Assembly (NCBI GenBank): GCA_025403435.1
Contig: CM046333.1
Span: 14,905,770-14,969,769 of the forward strand
Direction: 5' to 3'
Source: Artocarpus heterophyllus
Taxonomy: Eukaryota; Streptophyta; Magnoliopsida; Rosales; Moraceae
Length of the DNA stretch: 64,000 bases
A program made the translations under genes and the position numbers. Below the pieces are notes generated by a model. That model was not told where the DNA came from. It made no database searches and saw only the letters and a list, made by a program, of their open reading frames with translations. Shown piece by piece: positions 24,081 to 35,808 of the stretch (the first letter of the stretch is position 1; each line of letters begins with the position of its first letter).

Positions 24081-24784
24081 ATCCTGAAAGATCTAGATAC
24101 CGAGAAAAAAATTAGCCTCACCTAAGTCCTTTATGTCAAACTGCTTGGTCAACCATAATTTGATCGATGACAATGCCCCAATGTCATTGCCAATTAGCAG
24201 AATGCCATCTACATAGAGTAGTAGAAAAACCATCTTCCCATCCTTTATGTGTTTGTAAACACATGGCTCATCCACATTTTGTGAGAACCCATAAGTCTTG
24301 ATCACCTGATCAAATCTTATGTTCCAAGAATGAGAAGCCAGCTTAAGTCCATAAATTGACTTTAACAGTTTACAAACCTTACCCTCTTGACCTTGAACTC
24401 GTCGAGTTGTTCCATATAAATGGACTCATCAAGATAGCCATTTAGAAAAGTTGTCTTGACATCCATCTGTCAAATCTCGTAGTCGATAGCGGCAGCTATG
24501 GACAAGAGAATCCGGATGGACTTAAGCATGGCTACAGGTGAAAAGGTTTCCTAATAATCGATTCCTTTCTTTTGCGTATAACCTTTAGCTACCAATCTAC
24601 CCTTAAAGGTTTCGAGCTTTCCATCCACTCTTCTTTGCCTCTTGTAGATCCACTTACACCCTATGGGTTTTACCCCTTCGGGAAGATCCACAAGCTCCCA
24701 GACCTGATTAGTCTCCATAGACTTCATCTCTATGTTCATGGCCTCTATCTAGAGTTTTGAATCAACATCCTCCATAGCCTCTGC
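24081..24784 (-). pseudogene. Copia-1 reverse transcriptase domain
   Basis: It begins with NQVWELVDLPEGVKPIGCKW and RLVAKGYTQKKGIDY (frame 24739-24551) and continues through ETFSPVAMLKSIRI and MDVKTTFLNGYLDESIYME in a broken frame. It ends with VDEPCVYKHIKDGKMVFLLL in frame 24305-24093. The catalytic YVDD box reads YVDG, so the second aspartate is lost. There are several stops between 24550 and 24306. The domain is recognisable but enzymatically dead. Confidence 0.88.
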
Positions 24785-25949
24785 TTAAGTATAAGGATCC
24801 CTATCATGTTCATCCAGTTCAGCCAAAAAGACCTCTCCATTGAACATATACCTCTCAGGTTGACCCCCGATCCTCCCACTACGCCGAAGCCCCTCAAGTT
24901 GTTGTTCAAGTTTGTTTGGTTTTTCTACACTGATCGGAACGGTTTTATTAGGAACCTCTGGAGTGATCGGATCACTCTTTAACTCCTCAAGCACCACTTT
25001 GCTTCGACGTTTAAAGTCGTCCATGTAACTCTCCTCAAGGAAAGTTGCATTAGTTGAAACCACGACTTTATTTTCCTTTGGGTTATAGAAATAACCCCCT
25101 TTAGTCTCTTTTGGATATCCTACAAACATGCAAACTTTTGAACGTGCTTCCAACTTATTCGGATCCTTAAACAAGACATGAACCAGATATCCCCATATAC
25201 GAATATGGTTTAAGGATGTCTTCTTGCCTGTCCACAACTCGTGGAGTTTTAGGGACCGATTTTGAAGGCACATTGCTCAAAAGATAACATGCGGTTTGTA
25301 GTGCATATCCCCAAAAGGACAAATGCAATGATGAATAACTCATCATGGACCTGACCATGTCCAATAAAGTGTTATTCCTTCTCTCTGCTATGCCATTCTG
25401 CTGCGGAGTGCACAGCGTAGTCAAATGGGATAAAATCCCATGGTCTAATAAGTGTCCTAAGAACTCATTTGAAAGGTATTCTCCACCTCGATCGGATCAA
25501 AGTGCCTTTATGGGTCTACCCAATTGCTTTTCCACTTCAACCCGAAACTCTCTGAACTTGTCAAAAGTTTCACTTTTGTGGTGCATCAGGTACACATACC
25601 CATATCTTGAGTAATCGTCAATAAAAGTAACGAAGTACTCATACCCTCCTCGTGCCTAGATGTTCATCGGTCCGCAAACATCACTATGCACAAGTTCTAG
25701 ATCCCTGTTAGCCCTATTGCCTTTAGACCCGAATGGTCTTTTGGTCATTTTACCCTCCAAACAAGATTCATATTGAGGTATAAATTCCACCTTTAAGTGA
25801 CTTAAAGGTCCATCCTTTACCAACCTTTGAATCCTATTTAGGTTAATATGACCAAGGCACAAGTGCCAAAGATAAGTTTTATTAAAGTGAGAAGTTTTAA
25901 GTCTTTTAGAGCTATTATCATTCATCTCAGCATTAAGCAGCAAGTCCAT
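24785..25949 (-). pseudogene. Copia-1 GAG-pre-integrase and integrase
   Basis: The pre-integrase zinc segment reads LWHLCLGHINLNRIQRL ... YESCLEGKMTKRPF (frame 25949-25656). The first cysteine of CxxC appears to be tyrosine. ELVHSDVCGPM starts the integrase core and carries the first catalytic Asp. LRSDRGGEY is present near 25490 but its arginine codon has become a stop. TPQQNGIAERRNNTLLDMV (frame 25424-25167) holds the catalytic Glu. The C-terminal part (25273-24785) has IRIWGYLVHV and FVGYPKETKGGYFYNP. Confidence 0.88.
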
Positions 25950-25959
25950 CTTAAGTTTA

Positions 25960-26320
25960 ATAAAATATAGATTATTTTACATCCATCCAGAACAGATAAA
26001 AGATTTGTTTTTACGAATCACCACTTTATTATTAAAAGAAACCAAATAGAAGTCTTTAAATAAACAAGCTATAGAAATTAAATTCCTTTTAAATTTAGGA
26101 ACATAAAAACAATCTTACAAAATTAAATTCCTATAATTATCAAAATAAAGATGGACGTCTCCCACTGCTTCTGCTTAGACCAAGGATCCATCGCCCATCC
26201 GAAGCGTGAAGTCTTCATGTAGCAGACTTCTCATTTCTTTGAACCCCTACAGAGAAACACAAACATGATTAGTTGCATCAGAATCTATGACCCAAATGTC
26301 ACTGGATTCCTCAACCAAAC
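25960..26320 (-). pseudogene. Copia-1 protease region
   Basis: Complement translation gives DIWVIDSDATNHVC at about 26305-26265, the copia protease active site. The usual DSG triad reads DSD, so the glycine is replaced. A stop follows after VSL, then FKEMRSLL and LRMGDGS are recognisable. FYVPKFKRNLIS lies near 26100. Protease would cleave the Gag-Pol polyprotein; this copy is non-functional. Confidence 0.8.
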
Positions 26321-26339
26321 AAGTTTCTAAATACAGAAG

Positions 26340-27169
26340 ATCACACCTACCTCCTTTGGAAAGGAAGTCCTTGCAATGCTTCTTTATGTACCCGACCTTC
26401 CCGCAAAAGAAGCACTTAAGCTTCTTCAGGTTCTTCTTCTTCTTTTTCTTTCTTTTGGTGCTAGTAGGAATAGAAGACTTCCTGTTCTTGGCCCGTTGCT
26501 TCTTTCATTCCCAGAGTTGGGATTGGAACCAGAAGCAGCTACCATGTTGGCCTCTCCACCTGCATGAGACTCCCTGATCAACAGTTCAAACTACTATAAC
26601 TGTTTCATCAATTCTGTTAAGGTCATATCCTGCCTATTGCTCAAATTAAAAGTAGCTTTAAACAGAATAAATTCCTTTGATAGAGTCTCAAAGACCATAG
26701 TCATCTGAGTTTCAGCATCGATGTTGGCTCCATTGGTTTGAGCCTCAGCAAGGTAACCCATGACCAACATCATGTGCTCCTTTACAGATGTCCCTGGCCT
26801 CTGCTTACAGTTAAGAAGTTTCTGAAGCGCCCCTTGCCGTTTTGTTATGGCCTGGCCTCCAAACATGTCTTCAAGATTATCCAAGATTTGCTTCGCAGTC
26901 TCATAATCTTCATGTTGAGCCTGCAGCACGTTATTCAAGCTGACCATAACGTAGCAGCGGGCCTGATCATTTGCATCTTTCTAGCGATCATACGCTTGGA
27001 ATTGCTCATTACTAGAATCTCCTATAGGCTCGGGAGGACAAGGGGTTGTCAGGACAAATTTCAGTTTCTCAAAGGAGAGGACGATATCTAGGTTCCGTTT
27101 CCAATCATTATAATTCTCTCCGGTTAATAGGTTTTTGTCAAGTATCGAAGATAAAGCGTTTTTAGACAT
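26340..27169 (-). pseudogene. Copia-1 gag
   Basis: The start is taken as ATG at 27169 (MSKNALSSILDKNLLTGENY). LTGENYNDWKRNLDIVLSFE is the typical N-terminal Gag motif. A TAG replaces a tryptophan codon near 26983, and the frame then resumes in phase at 26947 (YETAKQILDNLEDMFGGQ). A zinc knuckle, CFFCGKVGYIKKHC, lies at 26414-26373, with tyrosine in place of the usual histidine. A further stop near 26592 and a frameshift near 26510 separate capsid from knuckle. Confidence 0.88.
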
Positions 27170-28725
27170 TTTTAATCTACGATAAAGAATCATATACCAA
27201 ACATGAGCAAACATATCATAATAATTTAATAAGTTAACATAATCATGTAAAAACATACAAATGTGTTTATGTGTCAAAACCTTGAAAATATCACAACCTT
27301 ACAACGATAATTCCCAACTCAGAATTCAACAAGCTCTTAGGAGAGTCATGCCAAATTCAATCAGGAACACGGATCCCCTCCTGATTAATATATGCCATCT
27401 AGGACTCGTATGATCTAGCATATATTAATAATAATTTCTTTGGCCATTAATTTTCTTAACAGAGCTCCTAGGGAGGTTAATAATAAAATTAACGTGAGTG
27501 TTTAACCATCATTTCAATATTTTATCTATGATTTATTATCACCACCTAGGGGATGCAACCATAAATCATGCTAACATACCTTATCCTCTCAGAGATCCAA
27601 TCTCGTATATGATAAAAATCCCGTCCTAGGGGTTAAGACCACCATGTTCTTCTTATGGACCAACGATGGAGGCCGTAGGTCCTCTCTTCAAAAACCTTCT
27701 CCTACTTAATCTTTTGAAATCAAGGTTTTATTTTAAGAACATGCATAAACAATTTTAATATGAGCGGTACTCCCTATTCTATACGACATGTTATCAATAT
27801 ACATGGCAAATCATATTATAATACAGATAAGCAAAGCAATCAAGCAAAGCTACAAACAAAATAATAACTGTAATATTATGGTTCCACCCTAGAGAATAGA
27901 AAACAAAGATTACAAGAGAATAATCAAAACATATTATCGTTTCTTCAATCCCATATGAATCGAATACTTCATATTTCTGGTCATATCCAAATTTAATGTC
28001 TCTCAGAATTGTCCCAAAAATAAAATTAAAACTGCACCTTTTTTGAAGAATTTTCCAGCTCTCTACCGGCAAGCAGATCTGGGTGATCGGCCTGCCGGTC
28101 ATGACCCATCGGCCTACCGATAACGACTGATCGGCCTGTCGAACTGAAAGTTTGGCTTGCCACCAGAGCCTCCTGATTTTTTGCCCCGCTGTTGGCCTAC
28201 CGAATCTCACGTTTAGCTTGCTAATCTGCAACCATCGGCCTGCCGAACTGGAAGGTTCGGCATGCCGATCGAGCAGAAATCACCTATTCCAGAAAATACA
28301 AATTTTAATGCAATTCATCAATTTTATTTTCAACAATTCAACACATAAAATTAGAGACTCAGGAAATACCTGGAAGCGCCATCATCAATCTTCTAGATCC
28401 GTATTCTCTGAATAATTATTTAATTACAAAATTCTTAGAAATTTAAAATTAAATAATAATTCCTAGATGGAGATGATAGTCCGCCATCTAATTACATGAA
28501 AAACCTAGATACATATTCTAACCTCTAAGGAACCATAACCGATATAAATTAATTAATTAATAAATAATTAAATAACCATTTAAGCAACCATAATTAATTA
28601 ATGAATATTCACCACATAATCCATAACAACATATAAAATATATAGAAACCTAGAGTGTCAACAAGATCACAAAATTTGTACATATAGTATGATCACAAAA
28701 TCGTAAATTTACGTAAAAAATCATG
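27170..28725 (-). other. Copia-1 5' untranslated leader
   Basis: About 1.55 kb between primer site and gag with no supported reading frame. At 28076-28270 it carries about eight copies, some decayed, of a cggcctgccgaac-type phrase, the complement of the phrase in the LTR promoter. Downstream it is AT-rich. Such long leaders usually hold packaging and dimerisation signals. Confidence 0.7.
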
Positions 28726-28737
28726 GCTCTGATACCA
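28726..28737 (-). other. Copia-1 primer-binding site (initiator tRNA-Met)
   Basis: The complement is TGGTATCAGAGC, two bases inside the 5' LTR. It matches the 3' end of plant initiator tRNA-Met, the usual primer for copia reverse transcription. Confidence 0.9.
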
Positions 28738-28739
28738 AT

Positions 28740-30769
28740 TGTCGAAAAAATAGTACGCAACAGAATTTTAAAAATTTTATAACAGAGTATTTTCCAAAAC
28801 ACAAGTTTGACATGCTATATGCATAAATTAACCAGATTTTACTAACCTTTGAATGCTGAAGAACTCGCACAATCTGTGAAGAGAAGTAGCGTTCCAGAAG
28901 AGCTTCAACCAATTGGTCTTCTTTGCTATTCTCTATCCACGATCGGAGTGAGTATGGGCTCACACGTATAGCTCTTCCTAGGGGACTCTCCTTCCAACCA
29001 ATTGAGAGAACCCAAAGCTAGTGTTTGTGATTTGTGAACAAGAGCTCTCAGGGAGTTTCAGATTCTCACTAGCAGATCATCTCTCTTAATCTCTTAATTG
29101 AACTAAATAACTTATGTGACTTACTCTCTATTTATAGAGGTTGGGTCTAGAATCAATCCTTATCAGATTAGGTCTCAAAAATTCGAATCAGAATCAAACT
29201 CAGATCAATATTTGATAAAATCCACGTGAAAATGTGTAATCTTATCCTTCGCACATCGGCAGGCCGAACTGCCTAATCGACAGACCGAACTTGCCCATCG
29301 ACAGGCCAAACTTGAGGATCGACATGCCAAACTGTTGAAAAATATCTCAGCGAATCTTTTATTTTTCCACCCGAGATTCTACAAGATAAAATCTCAGTTT
29401 TAATTCAAATAACTCAATAGAGAAGTTATCTAATTAAAACAACTTTATCTAGGTAATCTATAGGAAAATAAATGAATTTCTAATAATTCTACAAGTTTAT
29501 CTTGATCTAATTTATTCAAAAATTAAATCAACCGATAAACAGACAAGAATTATTCGATTCCAATAATTCAACAAGTTTATCTTGAATTAATTGTATCACA
29601 AAATTAATGCAACCGATAAACATATATGAATTATTTGATTCTTCTGAATTTCAACCAATCTAATAAATCTGACAAAAGTCACCAATTATTGAAAAAACAC
29701 GCCGTATCGTTACAAGATATTATGAGCTAGCAAAGGGGACCAAATAGACCTATATAGTTCAAGCTCTCGATAAGTACGAAACCCAATATCCCAGATATAT
29801 ATTTCATAATTATCAACTCCAACGCTATTCCACTAAAGCTTGGAGCTACACTCTCAAACTACATAGAATTACGAAGTCCGTATAGCTAAGTCTCCATGAC
29901 ATATCATAGTGTATTGTATCCCCATAGGATTATCCATAATCGGCTTAAGGATAAGTTCTGTCTTACCTTTCTGATTATTTTTATCTTACGTTCTATTATC
30001 TCACCATCGAAAAACTTACCATCCAAGGACAGTATACCATTCGGTTACACCTATGTATCCAAATGGTTGAGCGTTCTAGTTTTTCAATTACAGGATAGCG
30101 CATATAAGAAGATATCACTACTCCTGATGAGGAGCTATGGATTCCATATCTATGAATAACAGGTCTACGCTACCAAGAGTCATGTCTCCAACGTACCAGC
30201 ATGCATACCACTATTAAGATGTGGGTGTCACCCTTTGATACATCAAAAGACACAAGTCAAGACAACAGACCCACTATTTATCTCAGGATTAAAATACAAT
30301 ACAAATGATTGTCCAAAGTGAATCGATTTGTCGAGACAGAATTATTAATCCAAATCAATTCATTTTATGTCCCAATCCAACACATCGCCACTTTTGATAA
30401 CGTGCCAACATTTCTTTTCACGGAGTCTACCTCCGATGGTCAAGATAAACCATCTCCCAATAGGGATAAAGACAACATAACAATCTTTACATAAATAAAG
30501 CGCTCAACTTTATTCCTTTAATTGCGGATCTTATAATTTAGACCGTCACCTTAAGAATCGTGTCTTCCGCATAATCTGTCCATCATATGCCCAATTCTTA
30601 AAGGTTTAGACCGACAGTCTCAGACTTTTGTTTGCTTAACATACATTCAACAAGTATGAACGTAAAGAGGACAAGATTTGGTATATAAATAATGAATAAA
30701 TTCTTTATTGATAAAAATGTCTCCAAAAACTTATTACATTTTTACTCCTTATGGCATACATGTCTAACA
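28740..30769 (-). repeat. Copia-1 5' LTR
   Basis: 2,030 bp, the same length as the 3' LTR. In element orientation it starts TGTTAGACATG and ends TTTTTTCGACA, the terminal CA being intact. TATAAATA is at 29136-29129. The 21-bp-period array is at 29255-29333, with several cgg to cga and ccgaac to ccaaac changes compared with the 3' LTR. Confidence 0.92.
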
Positions 30770-33045
30770 GTTTGAAACTTACCTGGACTTAGCTCTAACG
30801 TTCTTTATTCTATTCCTGTCTCATTTCTTTTCCTTCCATTAGTCAGCTTCTGTGTCCTGATCATACGACAGCCGACTCATTAATTAACTTTCTTTTTATC
30901 AATCTACTCAATTAATAATAAAACGTAAACATTAAATATTTATTTCCTCTTAACTTAACTTGGTACCTTATCGGTTTACCCTTCTCTTTACTTAATTTTG
31001 TAACCAACCGGGTTACCTTTGTTCTTAAGTGTCCCTTAGTTAAACTTCCTATCTCACTAGTGGTTTCATTACTTAATGCATTATAAAACATTTTTTGTCT
31101 ACAAACATTTTGCTAAATCTGAATGTTTGACTCTGTTCTAGCCGTTTTCTTAATAAGGACGATTTTACCCTTGGTGGGTTTTTCATTAATTTTCATAACT
31201 TATTACACCCATTACTTAATTTTACCATTTTATTTCTTACATGTTGCAGAAAATTTTCTACTAAAGAATGTTTCTTGACATCAGGCGTTTCGGGTTTGTT
31301 TTGGCCTTTTTTTATAAAATGACCATTTTGCCCCTAATGTTTTCTTTCGTTCTTTTCTTTGACTAAATTTTGAATCCTTTGGAACTTAGCATCCTTAATA
31401 ACTCACTACCTACGACAGTGTAAGAATTCTACATTTCTTGGTGAAAAACCAATTTTCACACGATTTTACGATTTTGACCCAAAACATAAAAATATTTACA
31501 TTTTTACCATCGGAATAAAAAATGATCACTTTATACCAAAACACTCAGTTTCTTGTAAGGATTAAAACTTACAAAAGCACCATGGTTGAATTCTAAACTT
31601 TTCATAATGTTTTCATTTCATGAAATTTTATGCCCAAAATATCGTAAAATTCTAACTTCTAAACTAGGTAGAATTTTAAGAAATTACTGATGCTATTCTA
31701 ATAGTTTTGATGCGTTCTACAACTTTTGTGTTTTAACTTTCTTGAAATTCCAACATTTAAGGGGACTTTTTGGCTGATTTTTAAATCTGCTAAGAATACC
31801 TTTTTTCTTTGTAATTTAGTCCATTTTTGGAATTTCACCACTTTCTTTTTTCCATCATCATCACCATCAACATATAACATAAAATAACCATGCAATATTG
31901 TCCATTTACATGCCATAGGCCAAAATTATTTTATCAAACACATGGTATGCATGTAAATTTCAAATAAAAAGTTTGGAAATTTACCTAAACTTTGCTACCC
32001 TTCTTGCCCCTCCACTTGTGCAATTAAACTTGCTTAGATCCTTTTTTCATAATCCATGACAAAATTCTATCAAAAAACCATCTATAACTTTGAATAAAAA
32101 TCACTAAAACCCTTAGAAAAAGTTTAGAAATTTACCTCCAAAATTGCAAAACTTGGCATCAAAACATTAGGGCTTGCCTTAAGCTTGATTTTGGAGGCTT
32201 GTATCCATCAAACTTTGGTAGAAAAGTTGCCCAAGGGGCTGCCGGGTCCATGGGGGAAAAAATAGAAAATTTTCTTTTCTTTCTTTCTTTCCTTCCTTTC
32301 ACGTTTCACTCTCTCTTCTTTTCTTTTTTTCTTGCACGTTGGAGACATTTGGTCTCTTATATGATACATTAATTCACTTTTTTTCTTTTTTTTTTGTTTT
32401 GTTTTGTTTTCTTTTAGTTTTAAATAAAAAGGTGATGAGTCATCACCTTGATAATCAATTAGGCTACTTTGGGTGGCCAAATGTGATTGGGCCACATTTC
32501 ATGATGTGGTGGTCCAATCAAAATGCAATGACTGTCCACCAAACTTTTTACATTGTCCAAGTTTATACTGATAGTATTTTTCCTATACTGTTGTAATTCT
32601 TTTTCATACAGTTCATGAGGTCCCATAACCTCCCATACTTATTTTCATCTATCACATAATGAAATTTCAATATTATCTAACTTTGTATAGTTTAAATTTA
32701 TATTGACAGTATTTTTCTTATACTGTCGGTATATTTTTTATACTACTACAGAATTTCTTTTTCATCTATATTCTCTAAACAGTATTATTCCTATACTACT
32801 TTAACTTAAATAGTCTAATTTTTATACTGTATAACCTTAAACAATCTAATTCCTACACTGCATTACTTTTGCAGTGTAATTTTTATACTACATAACTTTA
32901 TCAGTGTACTTTCTCACACTGCGTTGTTCTAATAGTGTATAATTTTTCTGTATTATTATATAGTATTTCTCCTTAAACTGTATTTTTATCTTAATATAAT
33001 CCTTAAATTATTGTATTTTTAATGTATTAAAAATGCTCGGGTATT

Positions 33046-33048
<3 letters not shown>

Positions 33049-33080
<32 letters not shown>
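33049..33080. repeat. CA/TA compound microsatellite at the solo LTR B edge
   Basis: (CA)10 followed by (TA)6. It probably expanded from the LTR terminal ttaca and the tatat target duplication. Confidence 0.85.
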
Positions 33081-33840
33081 ACTAACATATATACAAAAGT
33101 AAAATATAATAACACTAAAAATAACATATAAAACTTAAACTAACGTATAAAAACTAATAATATTAAAACTAAAACTAATACACTAATTAAAACTAATAAC
33201 ATTAAATAAACATAAAAACAATTTATCAGATCCTAATTATAACAATTCCATTCACAAATCCTAAATAAACAAACCTAATTACTAAATAAACAACCAAATT
33301 ACAAACCCAACAATCTCAAATTACAACAATTCCATTCACAAATCTTAAATATAAAAACCTAATTACTAAATAAACAACCTAATTACAAACCCAATAATCT
33401 CATCTTACAAACTCAAATTACAAAAATTCCATTCGTAAGCCTAAATATAAAAACCTAACTACTATATAAATAACCTAATTATAAACCCAACAATCTCAAA
33501 TTACATACTCAAATTCATCTCAATCTCCCATTAAAATAAGACATTTAGAATTCAGGCAATTAACAATAAACATTAAGAAAGCTACATTGTTACATAAAAA
33601 GAAAAATAAAAAAACCATTAGGCAAATGACAAAGGGGCTACGAACGACCGAAGGAGGTGGAAGGAGGCGACCAAGAGGTTCTTACATTGGCGAGAGTTGG
33701 CGACAGAGATGGCCGTAGATTGAGGCAAAGGAAGGCTAAGAGGGCAAAAGGAATTGGAGATTTAAGAGAAGGAGAGAGAGGTAGGGAGATTTGAAAGTCG
33801 ATGGTGTTGAGAGATAGGTTTTGATTATTGAGTAGGGGGA
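33081..33840 (-). other. CACTA 5' region with a tandem repeat
   Basis: Three diverged tandem units of about 83-98 bp lie at 33236-33510. Each carries acaaaaattccattc..aa.cctaaata, acctaattactaaataaac and caatctcaaatta words. A purine-rich, GC-richer zone follows at 33640-33800. This is the 5' side of the minus-strand CACTA element. AT-rich sequence at 19331-19391 and 33081-33200 is alike, as expected if solo LTR B split one region. Confidence 0.6.
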
Positions 33841-34027
33841 TGATTAAAGCATATTAGGCAACAGTTTTCCACAAAACCATTGTATAAAGTGAGGCATTAG
33901 ATGATGGTTTTTAGGAAACTGTCATCTAATGGATGTGAATTTATTGCAAATAAATGCTAGTGTGACTTATGGTGATAGTTTCCCACGAAACTATCATAAG
34001 TCACGCCAACATTTATTTGTAGTAGTG
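33840..34027 (-). repeat. CACTA right terminus and subterminal repeats
   Basis: Inverted copies of ttagatgatggttttt..gaaactgtcatctaa and of tgacttatggtgatagtttc/gaaactatcataagtca lie just inside the terminus. The end itself reads, inward, CACTACTACAAATAAATG. Confidence 0.75.
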
Positions 34028-35404
34028 CTGACATGTAGAATCCACTAATTTTATAAATGATTATTTATACAGAAAATAAAATAATAGAGTCTATGTGTCA
34101 GGCAGTGAATAAAGAAAGTATAAAAGAGAGTGAGAAAAAGATTGTAACACTCAGTTGAATCAAACATGAATGTCACTTTGTCAAAGCAAAGGTTAATTAT
34201 GCAAGAATTAATAAATAGCAGTAAAATTGAAATTTGCATAATTTTATGGCCTTAAATCTTCTAAAAGATTTAAAAGAGAAAGAGTTATGCTATATTTGAT
34301 AAGAGAGAGAAAAAAATAACTAATTACATTTAATTATAAAGGAAGAAATTACTTAATAGACCAGTGTATCATGTTATTTTTCTTATGTGGAACACTCACT
34401 CAATGAAATTTAATATTTACATACTTTGTCGTTGTCAATTTGTGTCACTTGTTTTTATAATTATGTTTCTCTTTTCTAATATGTATGGTACTAATTGTTA
34501 ATTAAAATTTATTGTAATTCTTGTACCTAAATCTCTTGTATTAATTATGTAACTTAAAATAATTTTTTAAAAATTTTAACATAGTATTTTATATGTTTTG
34601 AACTGACAAATGCTATTTTATATAAATTTATTGATTGTTAACATAATATAATTATATATAGTTGCATTTAAATTTGTATTTGACAATAATATGTTCTTTT
34701 AATTGTTAAAAAAATACTTAAAAAACTATCTTTTTTATAAAAAAAAGTCTTTTTTTTTTTTACTTTCATGTGATTGTACCAAAATAAGCTAATTGTATAA
34801 CAATTCACATAACTGCTCAAAAATCCTTATTATTAGTGTGATGTTGTGTCACTTATACTAAATTCATAATTTAGGGATTTTTTTGTTATTTTTTTGTAAT
34901 TCAAGAGAAACATATGTTATGTTTTGAAGTTTATCGGGCATAATGTCACAAGAGCTATAGTTTTTGATGGGGATTTTCTATATAATTCTAGCAAAAAAAA
35001 TCTCGTTGTATTGGACTTGCTTTTGCTGTGTATCATAATAGGATAACATGATGACGGTTCATAAGTCATAGCTCTAACTAAGTCATAATGGTGCTCCTAC
35101 TTTAGAAGAATTGATTAATTTTAAAGAAAAAATTTAGGGACTAATTTTAGAGAGAAAAAATATTTAGAGACTTTCAATAAGACAAAAATAACACAACAAC
35201 CATAACTACATTTAATTTAATAGTTTCGATCTAAATATTTAACAGATTTTTAATAAAAGAACTATTAATAAGGTATTTGAGTTCAAAGACAATTTATGGG
35301 ACAAAATTAAGTATAAGGAGTAATTCTTTAGAGAAACAAGAAAACGGAGACTTCTTATGAATTTATCCCTTTCTAAAAGTAATTGAGTGCCCCTACAATT
35401 ATAT
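34028..35404. other. AT-rich intergenic stretch
   Basis: No feature supported. Short open frames only. Confidence 0.6.
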
Positions 35405-35407
35405 TTA

Positions 35408-35548
35408 GTGTTTGTTTGGGAGAGGATTGGAGCCATTTTATATAATTTGAACCTTTGTTGTTTAAATTTTCTAAGAGAAAATATTGTAACAAAAGTGGTT
35501 GAAACTATAAAAATATGGTTCGAACCGTTTTTTCTAAACAAGCTATAA
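35408..35548. mobile_element. MITE, TTA-flanked
   Basis: The ends GTGTTTGTTTGGGAGAGG and, inward from the right, TTATAGCTTGTTTAGAAA are imperfect inverted repeats. TTA lies at 35405-35407 and 35549-35551. Related to 9918-10057. Confidence 0.5.
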
Positions 35549-35674
35549 TTAATATACAATCTTGCTTAATTATTATCCTTGTCAGACTTTATGTAGATTC
35601 TAGTTGGATTCTATGTGTGGTTAGAGTACAAAAATCACTTAAACTGACATACAATTACTTCAGACTGCTTTTTT

Positions 35675-35808
35675 GATTCAAGAGAAAGAAAACCTAGACA
35701 CTCTCGCTCAGTGTTATTAGATTTCTATAGCAACGTGGTTTGACTCCAGAGAAAGAAACCTAGACACTCCCCTTTAGTGATATTAGATTTCTTTGGCAAT
35801 GTAGTTGG
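35675..35808. repeat. Two-copy tandem duplication, unit about 68 bp
   Basis: The units start near 35675 and 35743, each with agagaaagaaacctagacactc, gt.atattagatttct and gcaa.gt.gtt words. No coding sense is evident. Confidence 0.7.

Larger units (their letters stand above)
21182..30769 (-). mobile_element. Copia-1: Ty1/copia LTR retrotransposon, 9.6 kb, degenerate
   Basis: Two 2,030-bp LTRs (21182-23211 and 28740-30769) flank gag, protease, integrase, reverse transcriptase and RNase H in that order on the minus strand; integrase before reverse transcriptase defines Ty1/copia. A perfect TSD, gtttg, lies at 21177-21181 and 30770-30774, within solo LTR B. The primer site and polypurine tract are both in place. 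By eye the LTRs differ at about 17 of the first 245 aligned bases, so the insertion is not recent. Stops and frameshifts occur throughout the polyprotein, which could no longer support its own movement. Confidence 0.93.
19392..33048 (-). mobile_element. Solo LTR B of the giant-LTR family (type I), split by Copia-1
   Basis: On the minus strand it begins TGTAATACCCGAGCATTTT (complement of 33048 downward) and ends GAGTCGTCACA at 19392. The two LTR portions are 19392-21181 and 30775-33048, together about 4.06 kb, close to solo LTR A. Its middle matches solo LTR A (for example the GATGATGATGG and 'gaaattccaaaaatggac' words near 31830-31880), so it is the same subfamily. The TSD is probably tatat (19387-19391 and 33069-33073), with a CA microsatellite expanded between the LTR end and the right copy. 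There is no internal region or partner LTR. Confidence 0.8.
12200..34027 (-). mobile_element. Decayed CACTA (En/Spm) transposon hosting nested LTR insertions
   Basis: The right end, read inward, is CACTACTACAAATAAATG, a CACTA-type terminus ending at 34027. Subterminal words related to aaaccatcatctaatg, alternating with their complements, fill 33840-34020 and recur at about 12230-12440, as expected for En/Spm subterminal repeats. A transposase-type pseudogene lies between on the minus strand. With the nested LTR DNA removed (14921-19013 and 19392-33048), about 4.1 kb of CACTA sequence remains. The left CACTA terminus and the 3-bp target duplication could not be found, so the left limit is approximate. 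Confidence 0.7.
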
